The position numbers were made by a program, and so were the translations under genes. The notes under the pieces were generated by a model. The model was given only the letters and a program-made list of their open reading frames with translations. It searched no databases and was not told the DNA's origin. Below are positions 56,669-64,000 of a stretch of 64,000 nt of DNA, in pieces. This DNA is from Paraglaciecola marina (GTDB taxonomy: Bacteria; Pseudomonadota; Gammaproteobacteria; Enterobacterales; Alteromonadaceae): the NCBI RefSeq assembly GCF_004360155.1, contig NZ_ML178721.1, forward strand, positions 186,001 through 250,000. Direction: 5' to 3'. The stretch's first letter is position 1. Each line of letters opens with the position of its first letter.

Positions 56669-56953
56669 CTCAGTCATTTCGTTAATAGTCTGAGCTAGTT
56701 GTTGTTCTAACTGACTAACCCTTTGTTCTAGTGACTGAGAAGTTGGTATTTTTTGTTTGGATATTATTTTTTCAGCACTGGGTCGATATTCAGGGTTAGC
56801 CTTCCAATATTTTATTGCTTTAATAACATCGGGAATAGGTAAAGGCATTGAAGCAGTACTCCGAACTAATGCTACTGAAGGCGTTTTACCTTGTTGCTGC
56901 ATATCATGGCAAAGGTTAATAATATAATCAGTATTACTCATAGAGTTGGTCAA
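56645..56953 (-). CDS. Small KfrA-like helix-turn-helix/coiled-coil protein
   Basis: The 102-residue protein has an N-terminal half (GKTPSVALVRSTASMPLP followed by IPDVIKAIKYWKANP) that resembles the DNA-binding part of KfrA-like proteins. A C-terminal coiled coil follows (about 73-102, SLEQRVSQLEQQLAQTINEM). It starts at a TTG, or at the ATG four codons later; the ribosome site AGGAAA favours neither clearly. It is antisense to the last 24 nt of syd. A DNA-binding role is inferred. Confidence 0.65.
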   Translation of the reverse strand: MTNSMSNTDYIINLCHDMQQQGKTPSVALVRSTASMPLPIPDVIKAIKYWKANPEYRPSAEKIISKQKIPTSQSLEQRVSQLEQQLAQTINEMTELKSKIRL

Positions 56954-57114
56954 ATTTCCTAATTTTTTACTTTAATCACTAAGTTAACCCTATCTAATTA
57001 TCTTAACCTTATCAATATTTATATAAAAAACAAATGGTTACATAATTGGCTTTGTTTTTGAATAGCACTGTCGAATTATCGTTTTATACAAATTTAATAA
57101 TTAAGGAATTGAAA

Positions 57115-57483
57115 ATGAAAAAATTACTACTTGCTACAACTTTGTGTACTTCAATGTTTTTGAGTGGTTGTGTTATTTCAGTGGATGGAGATGGAGATTA
57201 TGGTAACTCTTCATCTTGGCACGATAGCGCAAAGGTGAACCGTAAGCATTTGTCTCGGTTACAGCCAGATACCACTTATGAAGAAGTGTTGAGTACTATG
57301 GGAGTCGCCGACTTTAATGAGTTCTATAAAACAAACGGAGATCATTATCAGGTTTTATATTATCGAACCCAAAGAGTCGAGGGTGATGGTGTAACTAAGA
57401 AAGACGAGTGCACCCCTTTGGTTTTTAAAAATGGTGCTCTTGCAGGTTGGGGGGATAGCGCTTATAAAATGATAAATAATTAG
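57115..57483 (+). CDS. DUF3192-like lipoprotein
   Basis: The start was set at ATG 57115 with an AAGGAA site, giving 122 residues. A signal peptide ends with the lipobox LSGC (Cys20 or so), so it is lipid-anchored. The mature part has HLSRLQPDTTYEEVLSTMG, YYRTQRVEGDGVTKKDECTP and GWGDSAY, shared with the paralogue at 53260. The layout resembles SmpA/BamE-like small envelope proteins. The function is unknown. Confidence 0.82.
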   Translation: MKKLLLATTLCTSMFLSGCVISVDGDGDYGNSSSWHDSAKVNRKHLSRLQPDTTYEEVLSTMGVADFNEFYKTNGDHYQVLYYRTQRVEGDGVTKKDECTPLVFKNGALAGWGDSAYKMINN

Positions 57484-57591
57484 ATATAGATTATATGCAG
57501 TAAGCTTATGTTTAATAGTTTTATTATTTATTCCTGAATAACATTTAGTTAACAATTGACTGGCCATGATGTAAAGTTATAGAAAATGTAA

Positions 57592-58251
57592 ATGGTTATA
57601 AATATGCGCAAGTCAATAGACAATAAAATAGAAGACGTTAGCAATATAAAGGCTATCTATTTAGCGGCTGAAGATTTGAAAATTGCAGCCTCCATTCTTT
57701 ATCTTGCTTATCATGACGATCCCCTCTTTGTTGATATTTTTCAATACGACAAAGAGGGGTATGAGTCTCGTTTACGTTCTGCAATCAGAGAGGAGTTACA
57801 TGCATTTTGGGTTGCTAAACAGCCCATGATAGGCCTATTCGATGATAGTAGACTTATAGCTGTGGCTTGCTTAGTTAGTCCAAAAAATCAATTAGCACCA
57901 AGTAGATTTTGGCATTGGCGTTTGAAGATGTTACTGACTGCAGGTTACTTTGGTACTAAGCAAATGGTAGAAAAAGAGTCGCTTGTGAGGGAGCGCATTC
58001 CAGCAAATCATTTTCATATGTTGTCTTTAATTGGAGTACATCCTGATCAACAACACTTAGGTTTAGGGCATGTTTTAATGAGTGCTGTAGAAGGAATCAT
58101 GTTAGATGACAAAGCTAGCGAAGGCATAGGAATGTATGTGACTTTGCCTAAATGCTTGTCTTTTTTTGAAGATGGAAACTACTCTATGATTGAAGAATTA
58201 GAGTTTGGAAATATTAAAGGGCATTTAATGTTTCGCCATAGAAAGTCCTAA
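57592..58251 (+). CDS. GNAT-family acetyltransferase
   Basis: The 219-residue protein belongs to the GNAT superfamily, which transfers acetyl from acetyl-CoA to an amine. The core is HMLSLIGVHPDQQHLGLG followed by HVLMSAVEG, where the Q/R-x-x-G-x-G/A-like loop binds CoA. The C-terminal FFEDGNYSMIEELEF is the usual end of the fold. Starts at 57592 and 57604 are both possible. Its substrate is unknown. It lies just upstream of the csrB promoter region. Confidence 0.85.
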   Translation: MVINMRKSIDNKIEDVSNIKAIYLAAEDLKIAASILYLAYHDDPLFVDIFQYDKEGYESRLRSAIREELHAFWVAKQPMIGLFDDSRLIAVACLVSPKNQLAPSRFWHWRLKMLLTAGYFGTKQMVEKESLVRERIPANHFHMLSLIGVHPDQQHLGLGHVLMSAVEGIMLDDKASEGIGMYVTLPKCLSFFEDGNYSMIEELEFGNIKGHLMFRHRKS

Positions 58252-58258
58252 TCTGCAC

Positions 58259-58343
58259 TGTAAGATTTTCGCCCATTCCGTGTAAGATATTTCGTACAGA
58301 GATGTAAGATAAGTCGTCAATACTACAATGTCTTTAACTTACA
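58259..58343. promoter_or_regulatory. UvrY/GacA-like boxes upstream of csrB
   Basis: Three direct TGTAAG half-sites occur at 58259-58264, 58281-58286 and 58303-58308, spaced exactly 22 nt apart, and a CTTACA lies at 58338-58343. The second forms TGTAAGATATTTCGTACA (58281-58298), one base off the GacA/UvrY consensus TGTAAG-N6-CTTACA in its right half. The cluster lies about 120-200 nt before the likely start of the sRNA, as for RsmZ/CsrB genes. It suggests control by a BarA/UvrY-type two-component system. Confidence 0.72.
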
Positions 58344-58459
58344 CGCTAATTAACTCATTGTTTTTTATATAAAATAAAAATATACAAATGAGTTAGAGCA
58401 TTTTTTCTCACTTTCTTTGTAAATCCTTTGTAGTCAATTCTTAGAAATCCTCTATCTTT

Positions 58460-58858
58460 AACTCGTCACAAGGAAACACGACGAGTCAGGATGACATAAG
58501 GATAGACAGGATAGCTTAAGGAATTAAGCAGATATTACATGGTAGTAGTATTAAAGGATGGGAACTTAGGATGAGGGCTTTAGAGGGAAATAAAGCTAAA
58601 GGAATGGAATACAGTGATGTAGGATTTGCTTTGGATGGCAAGTTAAAGGAGATGGACACGCTAGGATAGCGCCCCTGAAGGAAAAAGGGATGGAAGGGAT
58701 AAAGGACACACTCAGGAGGAGTGGCTCATTGGGATAAATGAGATGTAATGGAAAGGGTAAAAAAAGGATTTTTTAGGACAATATTGCTAAGGATAGCTGA
58801 GAAGGAACTTCAAAATTCTACCAAAAGGCATTTCTTGATTTTCAAGTTATGCCTTTTT
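58460..58858 (+). ncRNA. csrB: CsrB-family regulatory RNA (CsrA-binding)
   Basis: No ORF of useful length is present, yet the stretch is extremely rich in GGA: about 29 occurrences by hand count in 370 nt, mostly as AAGGA, AGGA or AUGGA, the CsrA-binding core. The 5' end can form a perfect 7-bp hairpin (ACTCGTC at 58461-58467, GACGAGT at 58480-58486) that presents AAGGA in its loop. The 3' end is a terminator. The size (about 400 nt) fits CsrB (369 nt in E. coli), and csrB also lies between syd and yqcC in E. coli. It should titrate CsrA. The 5' end is estimated to within about 10 nt. Confidence 0.9.
58823..58858 (+). terminator. Terminator of csrB
   Basis: A long hairpin has an outer stem AAAAGGCAT (58823-58831) with ATGCCTTTT (58849-58857) and an inner stem CTTGA (58834-58838) with TCAAG (58842-58846). 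It runs into TTTTT. It ends the GGA-rich RNA and may also act on the convergent DUF3301-like gene. Confidence 0.85.
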
Positions 58859-58886
58859 CAATTTTAAACACTCAATAAAGCTACAA

Positions 58887-59192
58887 TTAATCAATTTTAT
58901 ATGCGGGTGTCTCTACTTTTACCGAGCGTAGCCCAATCATTAATATTCTTCCTCGATAACTATCTTCACCATTGCCTGAAAACTCAAAATAAAACTCTGT
59001 GTGAAAGTCAAGTTTTCCTCGATAGCTTTTAATGCGAGTACTGACCCTAGCTACACTAATAAGTTGGATATTGTGTGTCTCACAGTAGTGTTCCAATGAT
59101 ACTTTTACCTGTTCGGATATAGCTCTGAATCGCCAAAACATCGCAATAAAACATAGTATTAAAATAAGTACAATTAAGTCATACAGATTCAT
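58887..59192 (-). CDS. DUF3301-like small membrane protein
   Basis: The 101-residue protein has one N-terminal transmembrane helix (about 5-22) and a cytoplasmic or periplasmic beta-rich part (IQLISVARVSTRIKSYRGKL, FYFEFSGNGEDSYRGRI). It matches the DUF3301 family, found in Alteromonadales and Vibrionales beside the DUF3549 gene and yqcC. It lies 6 nt after that gene on the same strand. The function is unknown. Confidence 0.78.
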   Translation of the reverse strand: MNLYDLIVLILILCFIAMFWRFRAISEQVKVSLEHYCETHNIQLISVARVSTRIKSYRGKLDFHTEFYFEFSGNGEDSYRGRILMIGLRSVKVETPAYKID

Positions 59193-59198
59193 TAGCTA

Positions 59199-60215
59199 TT
59201 ATTGTCCAAATACTTTGCCTATTGCCTGTGTAAGGCTAGGGCTTTTATTGGTCCAACGTAATATTGCTAACATTGAAGGACGTGTTTCTGGTATCTGAAC
59301 CAAATCAGAGTACAGCCCAATAAAAGAAGCTGCATCATTTTGTGCCAAGTTTTCTATATATAACTTTAAAATTTTTGCATCCGCCAGTTGTTTCCAATGT
59401 CTGGCTGCAATCAGCATTAAAATGGTGTTGTCTCTCCCCAAATGACCTTTCAGTATAGAAAAAATATAATCCTTAACTTGGCTCCTAGCTTGGCTTTGGC
59501 TTAATGCTCTAATTACAGATAGAGTTGTCTCTAGATTTTTTGGCTCTTGCAAACCCCAATCAATCAACAGTTGACTAAGCTTTGAATTAAGTTGATGGTT
59601 CTCTAAAGATGCACACAAAGCTTTCTGAATTTGAGGGGCTAGATTCTCAAAACTGGTTAGCAATAAGTTTTCAAAATGCAATGTTTCAAGGGAGGTGCAG
59701 AAGTCTGCTATACCTTGTAGTGGAATATTTCTCCAATCTTCATTTTGTGAGTGCTGGATGTATTTAACGGTACTTTCTAGGTGTTCAGAAAAAGGTAGCC
59801 CTAGTCTTGTTTTACATAAACTATTAAAGTCGGCCAGTTGCTGCTGTCCTGGAATAAAAGTAAAAGGGTTGTCTGGAAGTTGATTGTTAGGGTTCTTCTC
59901 ATTGTTAAGAGTTTCTCCTAGTGCTTCAACGACAATATGCAAGAATTGTTGTCTACCTGCTTCAATCACTAAGCCTTTTTCATCAAGTGGTAACTTTATA
60001 AACCAAATATAATGTTCAGAACTTGCTAATTTATTAAAGAAGATAATTCCGAACCATGCATGTTGCTGCCTTGGCCTAGGCGCTGGTTTTTGTGCGCTTT
60101 CTATTTCTAGAAAGTCTTGTGAATTTACACTTATTATCCCTCTTGCCATATCAAACACGTGGCACTCAGTGCCTGCGTGTAGTAAAAATTCACTGATTGT
60201 ATTAATGTGACTCAT
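59199..60215 (-). CDS. DUF3549-like protein
   Basis: The start was placed at ATG 60215 (MSHINTISEFLLHAG), because the longer frame begins with a TTG without a good ribosome site. The 338-residue protein is helix-rich and matches the DUF3549 family of marine gammaproteobacteria (FDMARGIISVNSQDFLEIE; HAWFGIIFFNK; FTFIPGQQQLADFN). It is paired with the DUF3301-like gene and diverges from yqcC. No catalytic motif is visible and no function is known. Confidence 0.8.
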   Translation of the reverse strand: MSHINTISEFLLHAGTECHVFDMARGIISVNSQDFLEIESAQKPAPRPRQQHAWFGIIFFNKLASSEHYIWFIKLPLDEKGLVIEAGRQQFLHIVVEALGETLNNEKNPNNQLPDNPFTFIPGQQQLADFNSLCKTRLGLPFSEHLESTVKYIQHSQNEDWRNIPLQGIADFCTSLETLHFENLLLTSFENLAPQIQKALCASLENHQLNSKLSQLLIDWGLQEPKNLETTLSVIRALSQSQARSQVKDYIFSILKGHLGRDNTILMLIAARHWKQLADAKILKLYIENLAQNDAASFIGLYSDLVQIPETRPSMLAILRWTNKSPSLTQAIGKVFGQ

Positions 60216-60306
60216 GGTATTCTTACAACTGAAATTAGAATTAGATTGTAAAGCCTTCAAGAGTTTAGTCTCTATTCAGCTTAAGCAAATATTTAAGTTA
60301 TTGATC

Positions 60307-60648
60307 ATGCCATGTAGATACAAAGAAGTCGAAGTTCTACTTAAAAAATTAGAGAAGCAAATGACTTTAGCACTATTATGGTCGGATGCTCCTCCATCTG
60401 ACGTCGACTTAAATAGTCAGGCTCCTTTTGCTTGCGATAAAATTCCCTTTGAGCATTGGTTACAATTTATTTTTATTCCTAAAATGACTATGGTCGTAAA
60501 TTCAAGAAATAGCTTACCCCAAAATTTATTACTGATGCCTATGGCTGAACAGAGTTTTCTGGGGAGGTCACATTTGTCGAAAGTATTGTTGGTAATTGCA
60601 GAGATTGATAGATGGTTTGAATGTTTTTCAAGAGAGTCGAGAGTATGA
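60307..60648 (+). CDS. yqcC: YqcC-family protein
   Basis: The start at ATG 60307 gives 113 residues, close to the 109 of E. coli YqcC. Typical segments are VLLKKLEKQMTLALLW, PFACDKIPFEHWLQFIFIPKM and NLLLMPMAEQSFLG. The protein is a small all-helical domain of unknown function. Its stop lies 1 nt before the truC start, so the two are translated together, as in enteric bacteria. The longer frame from 60214 would overlap the divergent gene and was rejected. Confidence 0.9.
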   Translation: MPCRYKEVEVLLKKLEKQMTLALLWSDAPPSDVDLNSQAPFACDKIPFEHWLQFIFIPKMTMVVNSRNSLPQNLLLMPMAEQSFLGRSHLSKVLLVIAEIDRWFECFSRESRV

Positions 60649-60649
60649 A

Positions 60650-61396
60650 GTGCAATTAGATATTATTTATCAAGATGAGTTTTTAGTAGCTATAAACAAA
60701 CCGTCTGGCCTATTAGTACATCGAAGTTTAATTGATAAACATGAAACTCAGTTTGCCATGCAGTTACTAAGAGATCAGATAGGACAACATGTGTTTCCTG
60801 TACATCGTCTTGATAGACCTACTTCTGGCGTGTTGGTGTTTGCTTTATCTTCAGGAGTGGCTAGAACGTTAGGGGAGCAATTTTTTAAACAGAAAGTAGC
60901 CAAAACATATTTGGCCCTAGTTCGTGGGCACGTAGCGGATGAGGGAGAGATTGATTATGCACTTAAAGAAAAGTTAGACAAAATAGCTGATAAAATGTCG
61001 AGACAAGATAAGCCGGCTCAAGCTGCGGTAACTTTTTTTAGTAAACTGCATGCGTTTGAGTTGTGCTTTGCTGTTGGCCGATATCCAACGGCACGTTATT
61101 CATTAGTTAAGCTAACACCAAAGACAGGGCGAAAACATCAACTAAGGCGTCATTTAGCCCATATCAATCACCCTATCCTAGGTGACACTACCCATGGCGA
61201 TGGTAAACATAATCGTTTTGTCCGTGAGCAATACGGATTGCGGCAATTGGCGTTAACATGCAAGTCTATGCATTTTCAGCATCCAGTTAGCCAGGAGAGT
61301 TTGTCACTTCACTGCCCATTGAATAAAGGCTTTTCTAACCTACTAGAAGCATGGCAAGTCAGCCAAGCTGAATTAACTGAATTATCCAAACTATAA
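60650..61396 (+). CDS. truC: tRNA pseudouridine(65) synthase TruC
   Basis: TruC makes pseudouridine at position 65 of some tRNAs. The start was placed at GTG 60650, right after the yqcC stop, because the protein then begins MQLDIIYQDEFLVAINKPSG as in E. coli TruC; a longer frame would overlap yqcC by 53 nt. The 248-residue RluA-type enzyme has the catalytic aspartate in HRLDRPTSG (52-60, Asp55), plus KTYLALVRG and LTPKTGRKHQLRRH. Confidence 0.92.
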   Translation: MQLDIIYQDEFLVAINKPSGLLVHRSLIDKHETQFAMQLLRDQIGQHVFPVHRLDRPTSGVLVFALSSGVARTLGEQFFKQKVAKTYLALVRGHVADEGEIDYALKEKLDKIADKMSRQDKPAQAAVTFFSKLHAFELCFAVGRYPTARYSLVKLTPKTGRKHQLRRHLAHINHPILGDTTHGDGKHNRFVREQYGLRQLALTCKSMHFQHPVSQESLSLHCPLNKGFSNLLEAWQVSQAELTELSKL

Positions 61397-61417
61397 GATA
61401 AACTTAAAGGTTACTTT

Positions 61418-61864
61418 ATGAAAGATGTAGGAATTTTTGTTGGATCTGTATATGGAAACTCCCAACATGTAGCTGAAGCAGTTGGTTCGGTATTAACATC
61501 AAATGGTTACTCCGCAAAAGTGTTCTTAGATCCAAATATTGCTACTTTTTCAAAAGTATCTAATGTGCTTTTTATTACATCAACCACAGGGAACGGAGAT
61601 ATACCGCCCAACCTTGAGTTTTTTATACATGACTTAGAAGTTCAAAAAATTGAGATTGAGCATAAGCCATTCGCAGTAGTTGCTTTAGGTGATAGCAGTT
61701 ACGGTGATAGCTATTGTGCTGCTGGAAAGAAAATATTTAGCCTATTAACTGAGTTAAAAGGTGAGGCCATTGCTGAAATATTAGAGATTGATGCTTGTGA
61801 AACACTGGAGCCGGAAATAGAAGTGGTGCCTTGGGTAAAATCCATAATGGCTAAGTTTCCATAA
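61418..61864 (+). CDS. Flavodoxin (YqcA/MioC type)
   Basis: The 148-residue protein is a short-chain flavodoxin that carries FMN. The phosphate-binding loop is GSVYGNSQHVAEAV, the ring-binding loops are STTGNGDIPPNL and LGDSSYGDSYCAAGK, and the C-terminus is VVPWVKSI. The length and the position after truC match YqcA of E. coli. It lies 21 nt after truC, so they form a yqcC-truC-flavodoxin operon. The electron partner is unknown. Confidence 0.92.
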   Translation: MKDVGIFVGSVYGNSQHVAEAVGSVLTSNGYSAKVFLDPNIATFSKVSNVLFITSTTGNGDIPPNLEFFIHDLEVQKIEIEHKPFAVVALGDSSYGDSYCAAGKKIFSLLTELKGEAIAEILEIDACETLEPEIEVVPWVKSIMAKFP

Positions 61865-61913
61865 ACGCTTGAGAGTACCAACCAATTTTACTGTAGATCT
61901 GCATTTTTAGGCA

Positions 61914-61935
61914 CAAAAAAAGCGCCTAAGGCGCT
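61914..61935 (-). terminator. Terminator of rpsT
   Basis: On the minus strand a 6-bp G+C-rich stem (AGCGCC with GGCGCT, loop TTA) is followed by a run of seven T. It lies just past the rpsT stop and between convergent genes, so it may also end the flavodoxin transcript. Confidence 0.85.
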
Positions 61936-61958
61936 TAATTTAATATACGTACAAATTT

Positions 61959-62222
61959 CTAGCTTAACGCTTTGATTTGTGCCGCCAGACGACTCTTATG
62001 ACGAGCAGCCTTGTTTTTGTGGATCAATCCTTTAGTTGCCATACGGTCAAGCAAAGGTGTTGCTGCGTTATAAGCAGCTTGTGCTACTTCTTTATCACCA
62101 GAGGCGATAGCAGCGATTACTTTTTTCAAAGATGTACGTGTCATTGAGCGACGGCTAGCGTTGTGTTGGCGACGCTTTTCGGCCTGTATTGCACGTTTCT
62201 TAGCAGACTTGATGTTAGCCAA
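61959..62222 (-). CDS. rpsT: 30S ribosomal protein S20
   Basis: S20 binds 16S rRNA early in assembly of the small ribosomal subunit. The 87-residue protein is basic and begins [18 protein letters not shown], with [11 protein letters not shown] and [15 protein letters not shown], as in E. coli. The start codon is TTG, with GGGAG upstream. E. coli rpsT also starts with UUG, and the weak start is part of its autogenous control there, so the same control is likely here. A strong promoter lies 44 nt upstream. Confidence 0.97.
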   Translation of the reverse strand: MANIKSAKKRAIQAEKRRQHNASRRSMTRTSLKKVIAAIASGDKEVAQAAYNAATPLLDRMATKGLIHKNKAARHKSRLAAQIKALS

Positions 62223-62549
62223 GTTGGAACTCCCAAAAAATTCTAGTCAAAATTCAAGGGTGCGGATTATGGAGAACAAGCTATCCAATGTCAATCATTT
62301 TTGAGCTATTTATATACAAATAGTAATGAATATTCTTTGTGATAATTCTGGCAATAAATTTTAAGCATTATCATAGATTTTCCATGTTGCTTTTTTTCAA
62401 TTTAACTCTTTGTTGTAAATAATAAAAATTTTGAATGCATATATTTTAATACTGTAAATTATTTCGTTAACTTGACGGGGCGAGAATCACTATAGATTGG
62501 TTCTGTCAATTGCCGCATAATAGAACTTTTGTATATTGGAATTAAGTGA
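62223..62549. other. 327-bp divergent gap between rpsT and murJ
   Basis: The left part holds the rpsT leader and promoter. The rest is AT-rich and should carry the murJ promoter, but no clear pair of boxes was found. No ORF or repeat of note is seen. Confidence 0.6.
62266..62294 (-). promoter_or_regulatory. Sigma-70 promoter of rpsT
   Basis: On the minus strand a perfect -35 box TTGACA (62294-62289) and a -10 box CATAAT (62271-62266) are separated by exactly 17 nt. A GC-rich stretch (CCGCACCC) directly downstream would be the discriminator and start region typical of growth-rate-controlled ribosomal genes. It lies 44 nt upstream of the rpsT start codon. Confidence 0.85.
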
Positions 62550-64000
62550 TTGTCACGTAAGTTATTAAAATCTGGAGTTATTGTCAGCTTTATGACATTT
62601 ATCTCGCGAATTCTAGGCTTGGTTAGGGATGCGGTTATCGCTAATTTAATGGGGGCTGGCGCGAACGCTGATGTTTTTCTATTTGCAAATAAAATTCCTA
62701 ACTTTTTAAGACGACTTTTTGCAGAAGGGGCTTTTGCTCAAGCCTTTATTCCAGTTTTGACTGATGTCAAAAATGAAGGCGATGAGAATCACTTAAGAGA
62801 GTTTATCGCCAAAGTGACAGGCTCCCTTGGTGTAGTTGTAACCATAGTTACCATTATTGGGGTTATTGCTTCACCTGTATTGGCGGCGTTATTCGGTACA
62901 GGATGGTTTATCGAGCATTTGCAGGGTGGTCCTAAAGGCGCTAAGTTTGAATTAGCATCGATGATGTTAAAAATAACCTTTCCGTATCTATTATTTGTTT
63001 CTATGACAGGCTTAGCTGGTGCTATTCTCAACACATTGAATAAATTTGCAATGGCAGCATTTACCCCTGTCTTGTTAAATGTGGCGATTATTAGTTGTGC
63101 AATATATTTGTCCCCCCATTTTGCAGAGCCTGCATTTGCCCTAGCATGGGGGGTGTTTATAGGCGGATTATTGCAGCTTTTATTTCTCATCCCTTTTTTA
63201 ATAAAAGCAAACGTATTAGTAAAACCAAAGTGGGGTTGGAACGATCCTGATTTGATTAAAGTGCGGACGTTAATGATCCCTGCATTATTTGGTGTATCTG
63301 TTGGGCAAATAAACCTGTTGCTAGATACCATGATTGCAAGTTTCTTAGGTACGGGAGCGATTTCATGGCTTTATTATTCAGATAGGTTATTAGAATTCCC
63401 TTTAGGTCTGTTTGGTATTGCCATCGCTACGGTTATTTTACCTACACTGTCTCGAAATCATGTAAGTAAAGACAGCAAGTCTTTTAACAACAATATTGAC
63501 TGGGCAGTTAAGATGGTTTGCTTTTTAGGTATTCCGGCCGCTGCGGGGTTGTTTATGTTGGCAGAGCCTATGTTGCTAACTATCTTTCAGCGAGGTGAGT
63601 TTACCCCTCTTGATGCAACCTATGCTTCACATAGTCTAAAGGCTTACTCATTTGGTTTGCTGAGCTTTATGTTAGTTAAAGTACTTGCCCCAGGTTTTTA
63701 TTCCAGGCAAGACACTAAAACGCCTGTTAAGTTTGGGATTTGGTGTATGGCAGCCAACATGTTGTTTAATTTAATTTTGGTATGGCCTTTTGGGTTTGTG
63801 GGTTTAGCTATGGCAACTTCACTGTCTGCTTGTATGAATGCATTATTGCTTTATGTAACATTACATAAGCAGGGGGTATACCAAGCTTCATCAAAAACGA
63901 TCTGGTTATTGATAAAAATATTGTTTTCGAGTGGCCTAATGGCGCTTGTAATATTTAAAGTTAATCCTGAAATCACTACTTGGCTTGAGTTCTCATTGTT
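62550..64000 (+). CDS. murJ: Lipid II flippase MurJ, 5' part
   Basis: MurJ flips lipid II across the inner membrane for peptidoglycan synthesis. The reading frame is open from a TTG at 62550, directly after an in-frame TGA, to the end of the window (483 codons; the family is about 510-520). The start gives MSRKLLKSGVIVSFMTFISR and RILGLVRDAVIANLMGAG, typical of MurJ. The essential PNFLRRLFAEGAFAQAFIPV segment and about 13 transmembrane helices follow. The last ~30 residues lie beyond the window. Confidence 0.95.
   Translation, partial: MSRKLLKSGVIVSFMTFISRILGLVRDAVIANLMGAGANADVFLFANKIPNFLRRLFAEGAFAQAFIPVLTDVKNEGDENHLREFIAKVTGSLGVVVTIVTIIGVIASPVLAALFGTGWFIEHLQGGPKGAKFELASMMLKITFPYLLFVSMTGLAGAILNTLNKFAMAAFTPVLLNVAIISCAIYLSPHFAEPAFALAWGVFIGGLLQLLFLIPFLIKANVLVKPKWGWNDPDLIKVRTLMIPALFGVSVGQINLLLDTMIASFLGTGAISWLYYSDRLLEFPLGLFGIAIATVILPTLSRNHVSKDSKSFNNNIDWAVKMVCFLGIPAAAGLFMLAEPMLLTIFQRGEFTPLDATYASHSLKAYSFGLLSFMLVKVLAPGFYSRQDTKTPVKFGIWCMAANMLFNLILVWPFGFVGLAMATSLSACMNALLLYVTLHKQGVYQASSKTIWLLIKILFSSGLMALVIFKVNPEITTWLEFSL

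Noticed and set aside
58887-60215. Idea that the DUF3301/DUF3549 pair is part of the polysaccharide machinery.
   Set aside because: The pair is conserved beside yqcC in marine gammaproteobacteria and lies outside the locus, past csrB.
62789-63331. A 180-codon open frame on the minus strand.
   Set aside because: It is antisense to a clear MurJ reading frame and has no protein-like motifs.
1-64000. Search by eye for tRNA, rRNA and CRISPR repeats.
   Set aside because: No cloverleaf-like conserved arms, rRNA segments or regularly spaced direct repeats with unique spacers were seen.

Overview
The window looks like a chromosome segment of a marine gammaproteobacterium, most likely of the order Alteromonadales (Glaciecola/Paraglaciecola/Alteromonas relatives). 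This rests on the conserved block ppnN-queF-syd-csrB-(DUF3301, DUF3549)-yqcC-truC-flavodoxin, on the rpsT/murJ pair, on DUF3192 lipoproteins and on the low to moderate G+C. The taxon is inferred from gene content, not from a search.

Region 1 (1-3.7 kb) holds ordinary flanking genes: the 3' part of mlaA, galE with a small membrane protein gene in front of it, and a POT-family peptide transporter. Region 2 (4.3-14 kb) is a compact forward operon for exporting a surface polysaccharide. It encodes a WecA-like initiating phosphosugar transferase, a small lipoprotein, KpsD/KpsM/KpsT/KpsE-like ABC-type export proteins, and rmlA-rmlC-rmlD-rmlB for dTDP-L-rhamnose. Region 3 (14.2-27.4 kb) is a second forward operon of 12 tightly packed genes. 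It begins with two long coiled-coil proteins and continues with four sulfotransferase-like proteins, an exostosin (GT47)-like fusion protein, an SGNH hydrolase-like protein, a GT4 protein, two GT61 proteins and an O-acetyltransferase. Region 4 (27.8-39.9 kb) is a mosaic of genes on both strands: two more sulfotransferases, a pyruvyltransferase-like protein, GT25 and GT2 proteins, a secreted polysaccharide lyase and a GT10-like protein. It also carries decayed gene fragments and long gene-poor gaps, the marks of repeated gene gain and loss. Region 5 (40.1-51 kb) holds further glycosyltransferases, one of them a 932-residue two-domain protein, a seventh sulfotransferase, then ugd and galU, which supply UDP-glucuronate and UDP-glucose.

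Taken together, 4.3-51 kb reads as one capsule or exopolysaccharide locus. The inferred product is a rhamnose-containing, probably uronate-containing, heavily sulfated polymer that may also carry acetyl and pyruvyl groups. Sugars are activated by RmlABCD, GalE, GalU and Ugd. Assembly would be by about 13 glycosyltransferases, decoration by seven sulfotransferases, export by the Kps-like system, and trimming by the lyase. No PAPS synthesis gene and no KpsC/KpsS gene is seen here.

Region 6 (51-64 kb) returns to conserved chromosome: comEA-like, an HDOD protein, two DUF3192 proteins, ppnN, queF, syd, a GNAT protein, yqcC, truC, a flavodoxin, rpsT and the 5' part of murJ. The 58.46-58.86 kb gap holds a non-coding RNA of about 400 nt with roughly 29 GGA motifs, a 5' hairpin and a terminator, preceded by UvrY/GacA-like boxes. 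It sits where csrB lies in E. coli and is called here as a CsrB-family sRNA.
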